64,000 bases of DNA from Fictibacillus terranigra (GTDB lineage: Bacteria > Bacillota > Bacilli > Bacillales > Fictibacillaceae), in NCBI RefSeq assembly GCF_030412265.1, contig NZ_JAUHLN010000002.1, forward strand, positions 1 through 64,000, in the 5' to 3' direction. Of this stretch, positions 44,667 to 53,021 are shown in pieces (the stretch's first letter is position 1; the number at the start of each line of letters is the position of its first letter). The translations under genes and the position numbers were made by a program. Below the pieces are notes generated by a model. That model worked only from the letters and a program-made list of their open reading frames with translations. It ran no database searches and was not told the DNA's origin.

Positions 44667-44920
44667 TTCACAAACTATTCACTGCCCCAATGAACCTCGT
44701 CTTTAAGGTCGGTGAAAAAGTGAAAGAAGAAGCCGACAGAGAACTGTATGATATTTCTAATATTCAGCAAAAGCTTGTGCACCTTCAAATGTTGTATGAG
44801 CTGGATGAAATACCTGAAAAATTATACAGGGAACAAGAAGAGGAATTATTGATCCGTTATGAGGCAGCCAAGAAGCGGGAAATGGAACAATGGGACAATA
44901 TGACGAAGCAGCAGATATGA
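44663..44920 (+). CDS. gvpG: Gas vesicle protein GvpG
   Basis: An 85-residue helical protein of the GvpG family (MIHKLFTAPMNLVFKVGEKV start, acidic/basic coiled helix LYREQEEELLIRYEAAKK). The ATG overlaps the gvpF stop (ATGA). It is a minor accessory factor that binds other Gvp proteins. Confidence 0.9.
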   Translation: MIHKLFTAPMNLVFKVGEKVKEEADRELYDISNIQQKLVHLQMLYELDEIPEKLYREQEEELLIRYEAAKKREMEQWDNMTKQQI

Positions 44921-44930
44921 GGGGATTAAA

Positions 44931-45737
44931 ATGAGCGATTTGATTTATTTATACGGACTTATTCCCACGGAAGAGGAGAAAAGGGAATCGGTAATCCCGT
45001 TTAAGGGACTAGATGAACAAAAAGAAGCCTATTCGGTGCAAATCGGCAAGATTACCGCGGTTGTATGTAATCTTGATTCTAAAGAGTATTCAGAAGCATC
45101 GATTGAAGAAAAGATCAACAATAATATGGAGTGGCTGCAGGAAAAAGCTTTGCATCATCATAATGCTTTATTAAACCTCAAACAAAAATATACGGTAATT
45201 CCAATGAAATTTTGCACCATTTATAAAAACGAGAACAGCATGAGAAAAACGATTGAAAATAATCAGGAAAAAATAACAGACTCGTTTTTACATTTGGCTG
45301 AAACTGAGGAATGGAATTTAAAAATCTACTGTGATGACTCACTTTTAAAGAAATATTTAAGTGGCCGAAATTTAAATATCGCATCAAAAAAGGAGGAGAT
45401 AAGCAAGTTACCTCCAGGAAGGCAATTTTTTGAGAAAAGAAAGCTGGATCAATTGTTAGATAAAGAACTTGAAACTGAAAAAGGGTCAGTTTGTGAACAA
45501 ATTCATGATAGATTGAAACAATTTTCCTTAAATCATACAGTGAAAAATAATTGGAGTAAGGACGTAACCGGAAAAAAATATGATATGAGCTGGAATAGTG
45601 TTTATCTTATAGCGGTTGATCGAGTTGAAGAGTATTTAGAAGAAATTAATAACATGACAAAAGAAATGGAAGAATACGGTTGGAAATTTGAAGCTTCAGG
45701 TCCTTGGCCTGCATATCATTTTGCAATCATGGCTTAA
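44931..45737 (+). CDS. gvpL: Gas vesicle protein GvpL
   Basis: A 268-residue second GvpF/GvpL-family protein: LIYLYGLIPTEEEKRE, the central YTVIPMKFCTIYKNENSMRK and the C-terminal WKFEASGPWPAYHFAIMA, which mirrors the GvpF ending. GGGG box before the ATG. Thought to act as scaffold linking GvpA to other accessory proteins. Confidence 0.92.
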   Translation: MSDLIYLYGLIPTEEEKRESVIPFKGLDEQKEAYSVQIGKITAVVCNLDSKEYSEASIEEKINNNMEWLQEKALHHHNALLNLKQKYTVIPMKFCTIYKNENSMRKTIENNQEKITDSFLHLAETEEWNLKIYCDDSLLKKYLSGRNLNIASKKEEISKLPPGRQFFEKRKLDQLLDKELETEKGSVCEQIHDRLKQFSLNHTVKNNWSKDVTGKKYDMSWNSVYLIAVDRVEEYLEEINNMTKEMEEYGWKFEASGPWPAYHFAIMA

Positions 45738-45764
45738 AAAGAGGGAAAGGAGGAAAGTCGACAT

Positions 45765-46019
45765 ATGAGCAATAGGGAATCCGTTGAAAATAAAAACATT
45801 GCTCTTATTGATATATTGGATGTCATATTAGACAAAGGTGTAGCGATTAAAGGAGATCTAGTAATCTCTATTGCTGGTGTCGATTTGGTCTATTTAGATC
45901 TGCGTGTGTTAATCGCTTCTGTCGAAACTCTTGTTGCTTCCCAATCGGGCAACCGGAAGGAAATTTCGTCCGAGGAATTTGATAAACAGAGGGAGGAGCT
46001 AATGTATGCAAGTCAATAA
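45765..46019 (+). CDS. gvpS: Gas vesicle protein GvpS (GvpA-like)
   Basis: An 84-residue GvpA-like protein with the core LIDILDVILDKGVAIKGDLV, ISIAGVDLVYLDLRVLIA and then a short variable tail. Divergence from GvpB, and position between gvpL and gvpK, identify it as GvpS, a minor wall or cone component. AAAGGAGG upstream. The stop lies inside the gvpK start region (14-base overlap). Confidence 0.9.
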   Translation: MSNRESVENKNIALIDILDVILDKGVAIKGDLVISIAGVDLVYLDLRVLIASVETLVASQSGNRKEISSEEFDKQREELMYASQ

Positions 46020-46290
46020 TCCGGCCAATAGCAGGATTACCCTAGACCCTGATCATGCAGAGCATGGTTTAGCCCAACTGGTTTTGACGGTTATCGAATT
46101 GCTAAGGCAAATTGTTGAAAGACATGCTATCCGCCGGGTAGATGGCGGAACATTAACTGAGGAACAGATTGAAAATTTAGGAGTCGCACTAATGAATTTA
46201 GAAGTGAAGATGGATGAATTAAAAGAGATATTTAATCTTAAAGATGAAGATTTAAATATTGACCTTGGACCATTGGGCAAGTTACTTTAG
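46006..46290 (+). CDS. gvpK: Gas vesicle protein GvpK
   Basis: A 94-residue GvpK-family protein: RITLDPDHAEHGLAQLVLTV, IELLRQIVERHAIRRVDGGT and LTEEQIENLGVALMNLEVKM. GGGAGGAG lies inside gvpS, so the genes are coupled. An essential accessory factor in characterised clusters. Confidence 0.93.
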   Translation: MQVNNPANSRITLDPDHAEHGLAQLVLTVIELLRQIVERHAIRRVDGGTLTEEQIENLGVALMNLEVKMDELKEIFNLKDEDLNIDLGPLGKLL

Positions 46291-46317
46291 CCAAACCAAT
46301 AGTAAGGAGTGATTGAA

Positions 46318-46632
46318 ATGGCAGTGGAGCATCCCACACAATCCAGCACAATCGTAGACGTTTTGGAAAAGATACTGGATAAAGGGGTCGTCATTGCTGG
46401 AGATATTACCGTTGGCATTGCTGACGTCGAATTATTAACCATTAAGATTCGTCTAATTGTCGCTTCTGTAGATAAAGCGAAGGAAATTGGCATGGACTGG
46501 TGGGAAAATGACCCTTATTTATCATCGAAAGCGAATGAAGGACAGCAAAAATTAGAAGAGGAAAATCGGAAATTAAACGAGCGTATTCAATTATTGGAAC
46601 AAAATATAGGGGAAAAAGATTTCACCATATAA
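46318..46632 (+). CDS. gvpJ: Gas vesicle protein GvpJ (GvpA-like)
   Basis: A 104-residue GvpA-like protein: [40 protein letters not shown], followed by a helical tail (QQKLEEENRKLNERIQLLEQ) with coiled-coil character. AAGGAG precedes the ATG at 46318 at proper distance; the in-frame GTG at 46309 is less likely. Its last codons (GEKDFTI) recur at the end of the next gene, a trace of local duplication. Confidence 0.92.
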   Translation: MAVEHPTQSSTIVDVLEKILDKGVVIAGDITVGIADVELLTIKIRLIVASVDKAKEIGMDWWENDPYLSSKANEGQQKLEEENRKLNERIQLLEQNIGEKDFTI

Positions 46633-47270
46633 ATGTATTTTTATAACAACAAAACAACCAATAATAGCAAACAATTTGAGGAGGAATTTAGGATGAAAGA
46701 CAATAAAGCGAAAAAAGTAGCAAGTTCATCTGTTTATCGAACAGTAATCGGTGGTGTTGTGGGAGCAGCTGTCGGATATTTAGCCAACCCCGAAACCATA
46801 AAAAGAATTATGTCCGGAATTAAGTCTGCCGACTTGAAACAAAATACCATACCTTTGGGGAAAACAGCTATGGAGAAAATAAGTAATATAAAAGATTACG
46901 GAGCTGAAAAGTCACAGCAAACAGCAAAAAAACTAAAAAATAAGACCGCAGGCTTGTTAAAAAAAGAGAATAGTGAAGATCAAGAGAACACAAATGCAAA
47001 TAACGAAAAACAAGATCATCAGGAAGTAAACCTGCAAGACAATAACGATGAACAAGATCACCAGGAAGTAAATGCTATAGGGGAAAAAGAGTTCACTGTA
47101 TAAATGTATTTTAAAAACGACAAAACAACCAATAATAGCAAACAATTTGAGGAGGAATTTAGGATGAAAGACAATAAAGCGAAAAAAGTAGCAAGTTCAT
47201 CTGTTTATCGAACAGTAATCGGTGGTGTTGTGGGAGCAACTATCGGATATTTATCCAACCCCAAAACCGG
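46633..47270 (+). repeat. Tandem duplication of gvpT and its leader
   Basis: The segment from 46633 (leader plus first 50 codons of gvpT1) recurs at 47104 with few differences, including the untranslated leader with GAGGAGGAATTTAGG. Offset is 471 bases. The repeated unit includes the GEK-FT ending of the gene before it, showing the duplication boundary. Confidence 0.85.
46693..47103 (+). CDS. gvpT: Gas vesicle protein GvpT, copy 1
   Basis: A 136-residue protein: basic start, a glycine-rich hydrophobic segment (VIGGVVGAAVGYLANP, YtxH-like), an amphipathic basic helix (GAEKSQQTAKKLKNKTAGLL) and an acidic tail with two copies of an EQDHQEVN-type repeat before GEKEFTV. The ATG at 46693 behind GAGGAGG is preferred; the frame is open from 46633 but that part is the leader. 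Position after gvpJ identifies GvpT. Function unknown. Confidence 0.82.
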   Translation: MKDNKAKKVASSSVYRTVIGGVVGAAVGYLANPETIKRIMSGIKSADLKQNTIPLGKTAMEKISNIKDYGAEKSQQTAKKLKNKTAGLLKKENSEDQENTNANNEKQDHQEVNLQDNNDEQDHQEVNAIGEKEFTV

Positions 47271-48078
47271 AAAAAGAATTATGTCCAGGATTGAATCTAC
47301 TGACTTGAAACAAAAGAGTAAAAATTTAGGAAAAACAACTATGGAAAAAATTAGTAATATAAAAGATTACGGGGCTGAAAGGTCACAGCAAACAGCAAAA
47401 AAACTAAAAAATAAAACGGCAGGCTTGTTAAAAAAAGAGAAAAGTGAAGATCAAGAGAACCAAAGTACAAGTAATGAAGAACAAGATCTTCAGGAAGTAA
47501 ACGCACAGGACAATAACGATGAACAAGATCTTCAGGAAGTAAACGCACAAGACAATAACGAAGAACAAGATCACCAAGGAGTAAACGCACAGGACAATAA
47601 CGAAGAACAAGATCTTCAGGAAGTAAACGCACAAGACAATAACGAAGAACAAGATCACCAAGGAGTAAACGCACAGGACAATAACGAAGAACAAGATCAC
47701 CAGGAAGTAAACGCGCAGGACAATAACGAAGAACAAGATCACCAAGAACAAGATCACCAAGAAGTAAACGCACAGGACAATAACGAAGAACAAGATCACC
47801 AGGAAGTAAACGCACAGGACAATAACGAAGAACAATTTCAAATCCTTGAATATGAAAATAGAAAACTTAACGAACGCTTAAAATTAATAGAAAAGAAGTT
47901 AGAACAGCTAGCCCCATTATCGGAGGAGGAAAAAAATGACGAAGATGTGGTTGTGGATCGGGATGAAAAAGACGAGCAGCGCCCACTAAAAGTAAGCTCA
48001 AAAAATAACCGTATTAAAAACGATAAAAAACCAAAAGAATTTACTATTTCCAGTAATGACGATACATCTTCCAAATAA
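47164..48078 (+). CDS. gvpT: Gas vesicle protein GvpT, copy 2, with expanded repeats
   Basis: A 304-residue paralogue of copy 1, nearly identical over the first 50 codons. It carries 8 to 9 copies of a 14-residue acidic repeat (NEEQDHQEVNAQDN and variants with L for H or G for E), then a coiled-coil stretch (ILEYENRKLNERLKLIEKKL) that resembles the GvpJ tail, and an acidic then basic end. The repeat tract is strongly acidic and probably disordered. Repeat number likely varies between strains. Confidence 0.85.
   Translation: MKDNKAKKVASSSVYRTVIGGVVGATIGYLSNPKTGKRIMSRIESTDLKQKSKNLGKTTMEKISNIKDYGAERSQQTAKKLKNKTAGLLKKEKSEDQENQSTSNEEQDLQEVNAQDNNDEQDLQEVNAQDNNEEQDHQGVNAQDNNEEQDLQEVNAQDNNEEQDHQGVNAQDNNEEQDHQEVNAQDNNEEQDHQEQDHQEVNAQDNNEEQDHQEVNAQDNNEEQFQILEYENRKLNERLKLIEKKLEQLAPLSEEEKNDEDVVVDRDEKDEQRPLKVSSKNNRIKNDKKPKEFTISSNDDTSSK
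47473..47835 (+). repeat. 42-base in-frame repeat array in gvpT2
   Basis: Eight full or nearly full 42-base units plus one partial (7 codons). Units differ by CAC/CTT (His/Leu), GAA/GGA (Glu/Gly), and silent changes. The phase is always preserved, so expansion and contraction keep the frame. Confidence 0.9.
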
Positions 48079-48096
48079 AACAACGGGGGTTAAAAG

Positions 48097-48483
48097 ATGA
48101 GTACAGACAGTATCCTTGAATTTTTTGTAAAAGCTTCTAATAAATACGGATTTTCATTGGATATAACGTTAAATGTAAATGGAGCTGTTATCTCTGGAAC
48201 GACGATTTCTGCACAAGAGTATTTGGAAGCATTAGGGGAAGCATTTGAAAACGGCAATGAAGTATCACAAGCAATTAGTGAACGGCTCATTCAATCAAGT
48301 GAAGCGATTGAAGAGGGAAATGAAGACAACTTGAATGATTTGCACTTTATTCATTTAAAAAATGCACAGATTTATTGTGGAGAAAATAAAATGGCCTCGT
48401 CTAAAAATAAAGTGCTATGGAGAGGAAGTTTAGATCAAGTCAATGGGTTCTTTCTTGGTAAAATTACTGAGAGCAAGAAATAA
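48097..48483 (+). CDS. gvpU: Gas vesicle protein GvpU
   Basis: A 128-residue protein of the GvpU family: LEFFVKASNKYGFSLDITLN, VNGAVISGTTISAQEYLEAL and the C-terminal FIHLKNAQIYCGENK with VLWRGSLDQVNGFFLGKI. AACGGGGG lies before the ATG. Last gene of the cluster. GvpU has been linked to clustering of vesicles in P. megaterium. Confidence 0.9.
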   Translation: MSTDSILEFFVKASNKYGFSLDITLNVNGAVISGTTISAQEYLEALGEAFENGNEVSQAISERLIQSSEAIEEGNEDNLNDLHFIHLKNAQIYCGENKMASSKNKVLWRGSLDQVNGFFLGKITESKK

Positions 48484-48516
48484 AGTAAAACAATAAAATC
48501 CTGGAGTGCAGAATAA

Positions 48517-48711
48517 ATGACACACCATTCCGCCCTTCCTTTGTTTCCGCTTTTCTTTGTTTATGTGAGTGTTATGATGATTTTGTTCCAGCAAAAGATC
48601 GATAAAAACTATCGAACATGGCAATGCCAATTTAAAGAAGTAGCTTCTCTTAAAATAGGTAAAAGAATTAGTAATCCGACAAATAATATTAAACAAATGA
48701 TTGCAAACTAA
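48517..48711 (+). CDS. Possible small membrane protein after gvpU
   Basis: A 64-codon frame with GGAGTG ten bases before the ATG. Product: hydrophobic N-terminus (HSALPLFPLFFVYVSVMMIL), then polar residues. No family recognised. Co-orientation with gvpU and the ribosome binding site are the only support. Confidence 0.3.
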   Translation: MTHHSALPLFPLFFVYVSVMMILFQQKIDKNYRTWQCQFKEVASLKIGKRISNPTNNIKQMIAN

Positions 48712-48739
48712 CGTGAGATAGGGAAGTGAATTCTAGAAT

Positions 48740-48925
48740 CATCATTTTCAGCTTGTTGTTTAAAGTGGAGAAAACCAATAAATGTGATAACAAAATAATT
48801 CCTACCTGTGTGTAGGCGGTTTGCCATAATAAAGTGACTACTAAAGCTAATATGGCAATGGCTTTTCGTTTTGCTATTGCGACTACTTTCAAACCATGAA
48901 TCCACCCGGCATCAACCACATTTTG
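48740..48925 (-). pseudogene. Chromate transporter (ChrA) C-terminal relic
   Basis: The minus strand reads DAGWIHGLKVVAIA, then KRKAIAILALVVTLLWQTAY and TQVGIILLSHLLVF. GLKVVA and the W-T-A-xx-Q-x-G-I helix are typical of CHR-family chromate ion transporters. The stretch that normally follows GLKVVA is deleted, and everything N-terminal is missing. Confidence 0.55.
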
Positions 48926-49240
48926 ATACAATTAAAGTTGATTGATTCAACATTTCTGCTGGAGGTATCCAACTCCCATTACAATCCAAGGAGAAACTTA
49001 CAATTACTTCATCTTATGGGCAGACCAACCTCATTTGAAGGAAATAGCTTTAAGTTTAACCTTTTTATAGAACATGAGGGCCTGTCCTCTGGTTCGATAA
49101 AGTGTTACGTATTGGAGGACAAGGTCCCTAACTTCTGAAGAAACGGAATACGACTTTGGCAGCATAGAAAAAGACCTTCCGAATTGAAGGTCTTTTATCT
49201 TTTCTGCACATATTTATTTCGCTAATAATGATTCCTTCAG
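48926..49240. other. Decayed stretch with terminator
   Basis: A perfect 11-bp hairpin with A- and T-run flanks (49169-49179 against 49186-49196) can terminate on both strands. An 80-codon plus-strand frame at 48896-49138 overlaps the chrA relic and has no start signal; I do not call it. Confidence 0.45.
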
Positions 49241-49425
49241 TCAATTTTTCCCCTCTACGATTCGGCTGACCATCATCGCAGAAACGGTGTTGCCGGCTGA
49301 GTTCAACAGTGTTGCCGGGGCATCGATAATTGTACTGATGACCGCGATAATCGGAACCACTTCAGGTGGAAAACCAAAACACACTCAGAATTAGCATCAC
49401 GCCAATCATACCGCAGCCAGGAATT
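49241..49425 (-). pseudogene. Sodium/dicarboxylate symporter (DAACS) C-terminal relic
   Basis: On the minus strand, GMIGVMLILSVFWF and, one frame over, PPEVVPIIAVISTIIDAPAT then LLNSAGNTVSAMMVSRIVEG. This is the conserved C-terminal substrate/sodium site region of the glutamate/dicarboxylate symporter family (the usual pattern is D-x-x-R/A-T-x-x-N-x-x-G). One frameshift and complete N-terminal loss. Confidence 0.65.
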
Positions 49426-49476
49426 GTATGACAGTAAGGATAATTTCATTCGTTACAAGTAACAAAACGGTAGATG

Positions 49477-49975
49477 ATGGGCTTATTAGCCAAGGATGTA
49501 ATCACTAAACCAGGGACTTATTTCATCGTTGCTTTAGATTCCTCAAACTATGCAAGCGGGATGAATACATGATGGGATATTCGTTTAAAACTTCTGATGT
49601 GATTGCACCGAAGCCACCAACTGTCAATAGAGTTGAGGATAATGATACAGTCGTTACTGGAAAAACAGTGGCAAAAGCGTCCGTTTTTGTTACTGGTTCC
49701 GATAAACAATTAGGTAAAGCAACTGCAGCAAGCAATGGTACGTTTACCGTTAAAATCGCAAAGCAGAAAGCAGGAACTTCCTATCTGTAACGGCAACAGA
49801 TGCGGCCAAAAACAAAAGTAAGGCAACTGTGGTGGAGGTCATCGACAAAACCGCTCCTTCATTAACGGTGAATAGGGTGGATGACAATGACAAAGTTGTT
49901 AGTGGTAAAACTCAAGCTTATGCTTCTGTGGTTTTAGGTAGTAAAAAAGCGGATAAAAGTGGGAATTATCATTTT
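49477..49975 (+). pseudogene. Bacterial Ig-like repeat surface protein, relic
   Basis: Across two frames: VITKPGTYFIVALDSSNYAS, then APKPPTVNRVEDNDTVVTGK with TVAKASVFVTGSDKQLGKAT, then (shifted near 49777) LSVTATDAAKNKSKATVVEV with IDKTAPSLTVNRVDDNDKVV and SGKTQAYASVVLG. These are two Big/Ig-like domains of the cell-wall adhesin or secreted enzyme kind. Neither a signal peptide nor an anchor remains. Confidence 0.65.
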
Positions 49976-49984
49976 TGTTTGGAA

Positions 49985-50215
49985 TGGAGTGAATCCGTTG
50001 ATGGATATCATATTCCCTCCAGATTCTTCGATCTCCAATGCCCTTTTGGTCACTTCGTATAATGTTTCTCCTTCTTGGAATGCTTACCTGCGACCATAAG
50101 TTGCCGTGCGGACCTGGCACCTATAGCGATGTCAACAAGTCCATAGTTTGTATATCCAATAAACAAAGTTTTAAAAAAAGAATTTCGACTTTTTGAAATC
50201 TTCATCGAGAAAGAG
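49985..50215 (-). pseudogene. Unidentified minus-strand relic
   Basis: Two frames give FIGYTNYGLVDIAIGARSAR then QLMVAGK, followed by AFQEGETLYEVTKRALEIEE and SGGNMI. The reading is clearly protein-like and interrupted by one frameshift near 50080. I do not recognise the family. Confidence 0.4.
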
Positions 50216-50281
50216 GAGAAACTGTAATGCAAAATTGTTTGTCACAGAGTATTACTAAGCCACTTAAGGCGGAACCAGGTA

Positions 50282-51448
50282 CTAGTCTGTAATAGAAAAG
50301 TTATCTAAGAAATTTTTAATAACAATCGAAGATGCTCCAAGTGCCGTTGAATCTTTTCCTAATTTGGAAATAACAAATTTACAGCTGTCGCTTTGTTCAC
50401 GGTAGGTTCTTGATGTGATCGTATTTTGGATAGATTTTAAAATAATAGGATGAGATTCAATTAGATCATTTCGAAGAATTATGATTTCTGGATCAAAAGT
50501 ATTCAGGATGTTTGTTAACCCAATGCCTAAGAAAAACCCGAAGTTTTCCAGTGCGTTCAATGTTTCGATGTCATTTTGGTTTACGAGTTCTGTTATTTTT
50601 TCGCACGAAAAGTGGGTCATTTTTTTAGTTTCCGTTAACGAGGTCGTGACTGACCTTTCAGATGCGTACATCTCCCAACAACCTCGATTGCCACAATTGC
50701 ACCGAGGACCACTAAAATCAATGGACATATGCCCCATTTCTCCCGAAAAACCCTTTGTTCCTCTATAAAGCTGATTATTGATAATAATCCCTATACCAAT
50801 TCCGATATTAACGCTGACATAAATGAGATTCTCATAATTCTTCGCATGGCCAAAGTTCTTTTCGCCATAGGCTCCTGCGTTTGCTTCATTTTCAATAAAT
50901 ACCGGGACGTTGAATTCATCCTGTACGATACGCTGTAAGTTGATAGCATTCCATTTCGTATTGGGGGTAAAAACCACCTGATGGTCATAATCAACGAAGC
51001 CAGGGACCCCTATGCCAATGCCTATCAAACTGTAGTAAGAATCCGGGATATGAGCCATCGCTGTTTTGATCATAGTAAATAATGCTTCTCTCATTCCTGC
51101 AAAGGAAGTTTCCTCTAAGTCTTGGTAACAGCTATACGAAATATAACCTTCTAAATCAGATAAAATCACGTTAATATAGTTTACCCCTATATCCACTCCT
51201 ATTGCGTACCCTGCGTTTTTATTAAACATCAGCATAATAGGTCTTCTTCCGCCGCTCGATGTTCCTCGTCCTATCTCAAAAATAATGTTTCCCTTTATTA
51301 AACTACTAACTTGAGACGAAATCGTGGATTTGTTTAGACCCGTAATCGCAGATATCTTTGCCTTTGAAATAGGGGCATTCTTAATGATTTCGTTAAGGAT
51401 TAACTTTTGGTTCATTTTTTTCACTAGATGTTGGTCGGCAATGATCAT
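50282..51448 (-). CDS. xylR: Xylose repressor XylR (ROK family)
   Basis: A 388-residue ROK repressor: N-terminal winged helix (ISKAKISAITGLNKSTISSQ), glycine-rich ATP-like motif (GIDVG-type AIGVDIGVNYINVILSD), and the ROK zinc motif CNCGNRGCWE. The sequence follows B. subtilis XylR in many blocks (GRGTSSGGRRPIML, VFTPNTKWNAINL, FIENEANAGAYGEKNFG, FFLGIGLTNILNTF). ATG at 51448 behind AAGGGGTG is preferred. Divergent from xylA; binds the operator at 51572 and releases it with xylose. Confidence 0.95.
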   Translation of the reverse strand: MIIADQHLVKKMNQKLILNEIIKNAPISKAKISAITGLNKSTISSQVSSLIKGNIIFEIGRGTSSGGRRPIMLMFNKNAGYAIGVDIGVNYINVILSDLEGYISYSCYQDLEETSFAGMREALFTMIKTAMAHIPDSYYSLIGIGIGVPGFVDYDHQVVFTPNTKWNAINLQRIVQDEFNVPVFIENEANAGAYGEKNFGHAKNYENLIYVSVNIGIGIGIIINNQLYRGTKGFSGEMGHMSIDFSGPRCNCGNRGCWEMYASERSVTTSLTETKKMTHFSCEKITELVNQNDIETLNALENFGFFLGIGLTNILNTFDPEIIILRNDLIESHPIILKSIQNTITSRTYREQSDSCKFVISKLGKDSTALGASSIVIKNFLDNFSITD

Positions 51449-51532
51449 TTTATTCACCCCTTTTAAATTAATATAGCTCTCTAACTTTATCTTAATGGTA
51501 TTCTAATTAATTTTTAATAAGTAGAGAAAACA

Positions 51533-51561
51533 TTGAAAAGTCAGAAAATGTGTAATATTAT
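51533..51561 (+). promoter_or_regulatory. Sigma-A promoter of xylAB
   Basis: TTGAAA (51533-51538), a 17-base spacer and TATTAT (51556-51561). The operator begins 10 bases downstream. Confidence 0.6.
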
Positions 51562-51571
51562 TAAACCACAC

Positions 51572-51596
51572 TTAGTTTAATGGGTAAACAAACTTT
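51572..51596. promoter_or_regulatory. Xyl operator (XylR binding site)
   Basis: TTAGTTTAATGGGTAAACAA and the following ACTTT form the interrupted palindrome TTAGTTT-N-TAAACAAACT, close to the known Bacillus xylO sequences. It covers the predicted transcription start. Confidence 0.8.
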
Positions 51597-51647
51597 GAAA
51601 TTTATCGTCAAAGATTATTCAATCACTTAAAATGGAGGGGAAATTCG

Positions 51648-52982
51648 ATGGCAGAAAAGCAATTGCAAAATGCACCGTATTTTGAAAGCGTTAACAAAGT
51701 ATCTTATAACAAGGGGGCAAACAACGCTTTAGCTTTTAAATATTACAATCCTGATGAAATGATAGGGGACAAAACCATGAAACAGCATCTAAGATTCTCT
51801 GTCGCCTATTGGCACACGTTTACAGCGGATGGTACCGATCCGTTTGGAGCGGCTACAATGGAGAGGCCATGGGACCGATTTACAGGAATGGATCTAGCCA
51901 AAGCGAGAGTGGAAGCAGCCTTTGAACTCTTTGAGAAGCTAGATGTTCCTTTTTTTGCGTTTCACGACAGAGATATTGCACCAGAAGGCAGAACTCTAAG
52001 AGAAACTAACCAGAATTTAGATACGATTATAAACATGATTAAGGAATATATGGATACTTCTAATGTTAATTTGCTTTGGAATACAGCCAACATGTTCACA
52101 CATCCCCGTTTTGTTCATGGTGCAGCAACATCCTGCAATGCCAATGTGTTTGCCTTTGCAGCAGCACAAGTTAAAAAGGGATTAGATACAGCAAAAGAAC
52201 TTGGAGCTGAAAACTATGTGTTTTGGGGTGGACGTGAGGGTTACGAGACACTATTAAATACGGATTTAAAATTAGAGTTGGACAACCTAGCACGATTTAT
52301 GCACATGGCAGTCGATTACGCGAAAGAAATCGGTTTTACTGGTCAGTTTCTCATAGAACCAAAGCCAAAAGAGCCAACAAAACATCAATATGATACGGAT
52401 GCAGCGACCACGATTGCTTTTTTAAAGCAGTATGGCTTAGACAATCATTTTAAATTAAACCTTGAAGCCAACCATGCGACACTGGCTGGACATACTTTTG
52501 AACATGAACTCCGAGTCGCAAGAGTACACGGCCTGCTTGGATCCGTTGATGCTAACCAAGGAGATACACTTCTCGGCTGGGATACGGATGAATTCCCAAC
52601 GGATATTTACTCTACGACACTAGCGATGTATGAAATTCTTAAAAATGGTGGACTCGGCAGTGGGGGATTGAACTTTGATGCAAAGGTAAGAAGAGCTTCA
52701 TTCGAACCCGTCGATCTCATTGAGGCTCATATTGCAGGCATGGATGCCTTTGCAAGGGGGCTGAAAGTCGCTCATAAAATAATTGAGGACAAGGTATTTG
52801 ATAATGTCATTGACGATCGATATCGCAGTTACAAAGAGGGTATCGGTCTTGAAATTGTTGAAGGGAGAGCGAATTTTCATTCATTAGAGCAGTATATCAT
52901 CGATAAAGAGGCTATTAAAAATGAGTCAGGAAGACAAGAGCGATTAAAATCTATCTTAAACCAATATATTTTAGAAGTTTAA
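51648..52982 (+). CDS. xylA: Xylose isomerase
   Basis: A 444-residue class II xylose isomerase (D-xylose to D-xylulose). Catalytic His is in [13 protein letters not shown] (about residue 106); metal ligands lie in [16 protein letters not shown] (Glu), [13 protein letters not shown] (Glu, His), [10 protein letters not shown] (Asp) and [10 protein letters not shown] (Asp). [10 protein letters not shown] and [15 protein letters not shown] are invariant family stretches. GGAGGGG box. Repressed by XylR. Confidence 0.97.
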   Translation: MAEKQLQNAPYFESVNKVSYNKGANNALAFKYYNPDEMIGDKTMKQHLRFSVAYWHTFTADGTDPFGAATMERPWDRFTGMDLAKARVEAAFELFEKLDVPFFAFHDRDIAPEGRTLRETNQNLDTIINMIKEYMDTSNVNLLWNTANMFTHPRFVHGAATSCNANVFAFAAAQVKKGLDTAKELGAENYVFWGGREGYETLLNTDLKLELDNLARFMHMAVDYAKEIGFTGQFLIEPKPKEPTKHQYDTDAATTIAFLKQYGLDNHFKLNLEANHATLAGHTFEHELRVARVHGLLGSVDANQGDTLLGWDTDEFPTDIYSTTLAMYEILKNGGLGSGGLNFDAKVRRASFEPVDLIEAHIAGMDAFARGLKVAHKIIEDKVFDNVIDDRYRSYKEGIGLEIVEGRANFHSLEQYIIDKEAIKNESGRQERLKSILNQYILEV

Positions 52983-53021
52983 TAGATTTCATGGACTTGC
53001 TCTATCAGGAGGTGAACAGGA

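Noticed and set aside
47473-47835. CRISPR-like regular repeats
   Set aside because: Units are contiguous with no unique spacers and are in frame with GvpT2, so this is a coding minisatellite.
47351-47841. Two long repeat-rich minus-strand frames opposite gvpT2
   Set aside because: They are mirror frames of the 42-base coding repeat; the repeat length is a multiple of three, which keeps every frame open. No ribosome binding sites.
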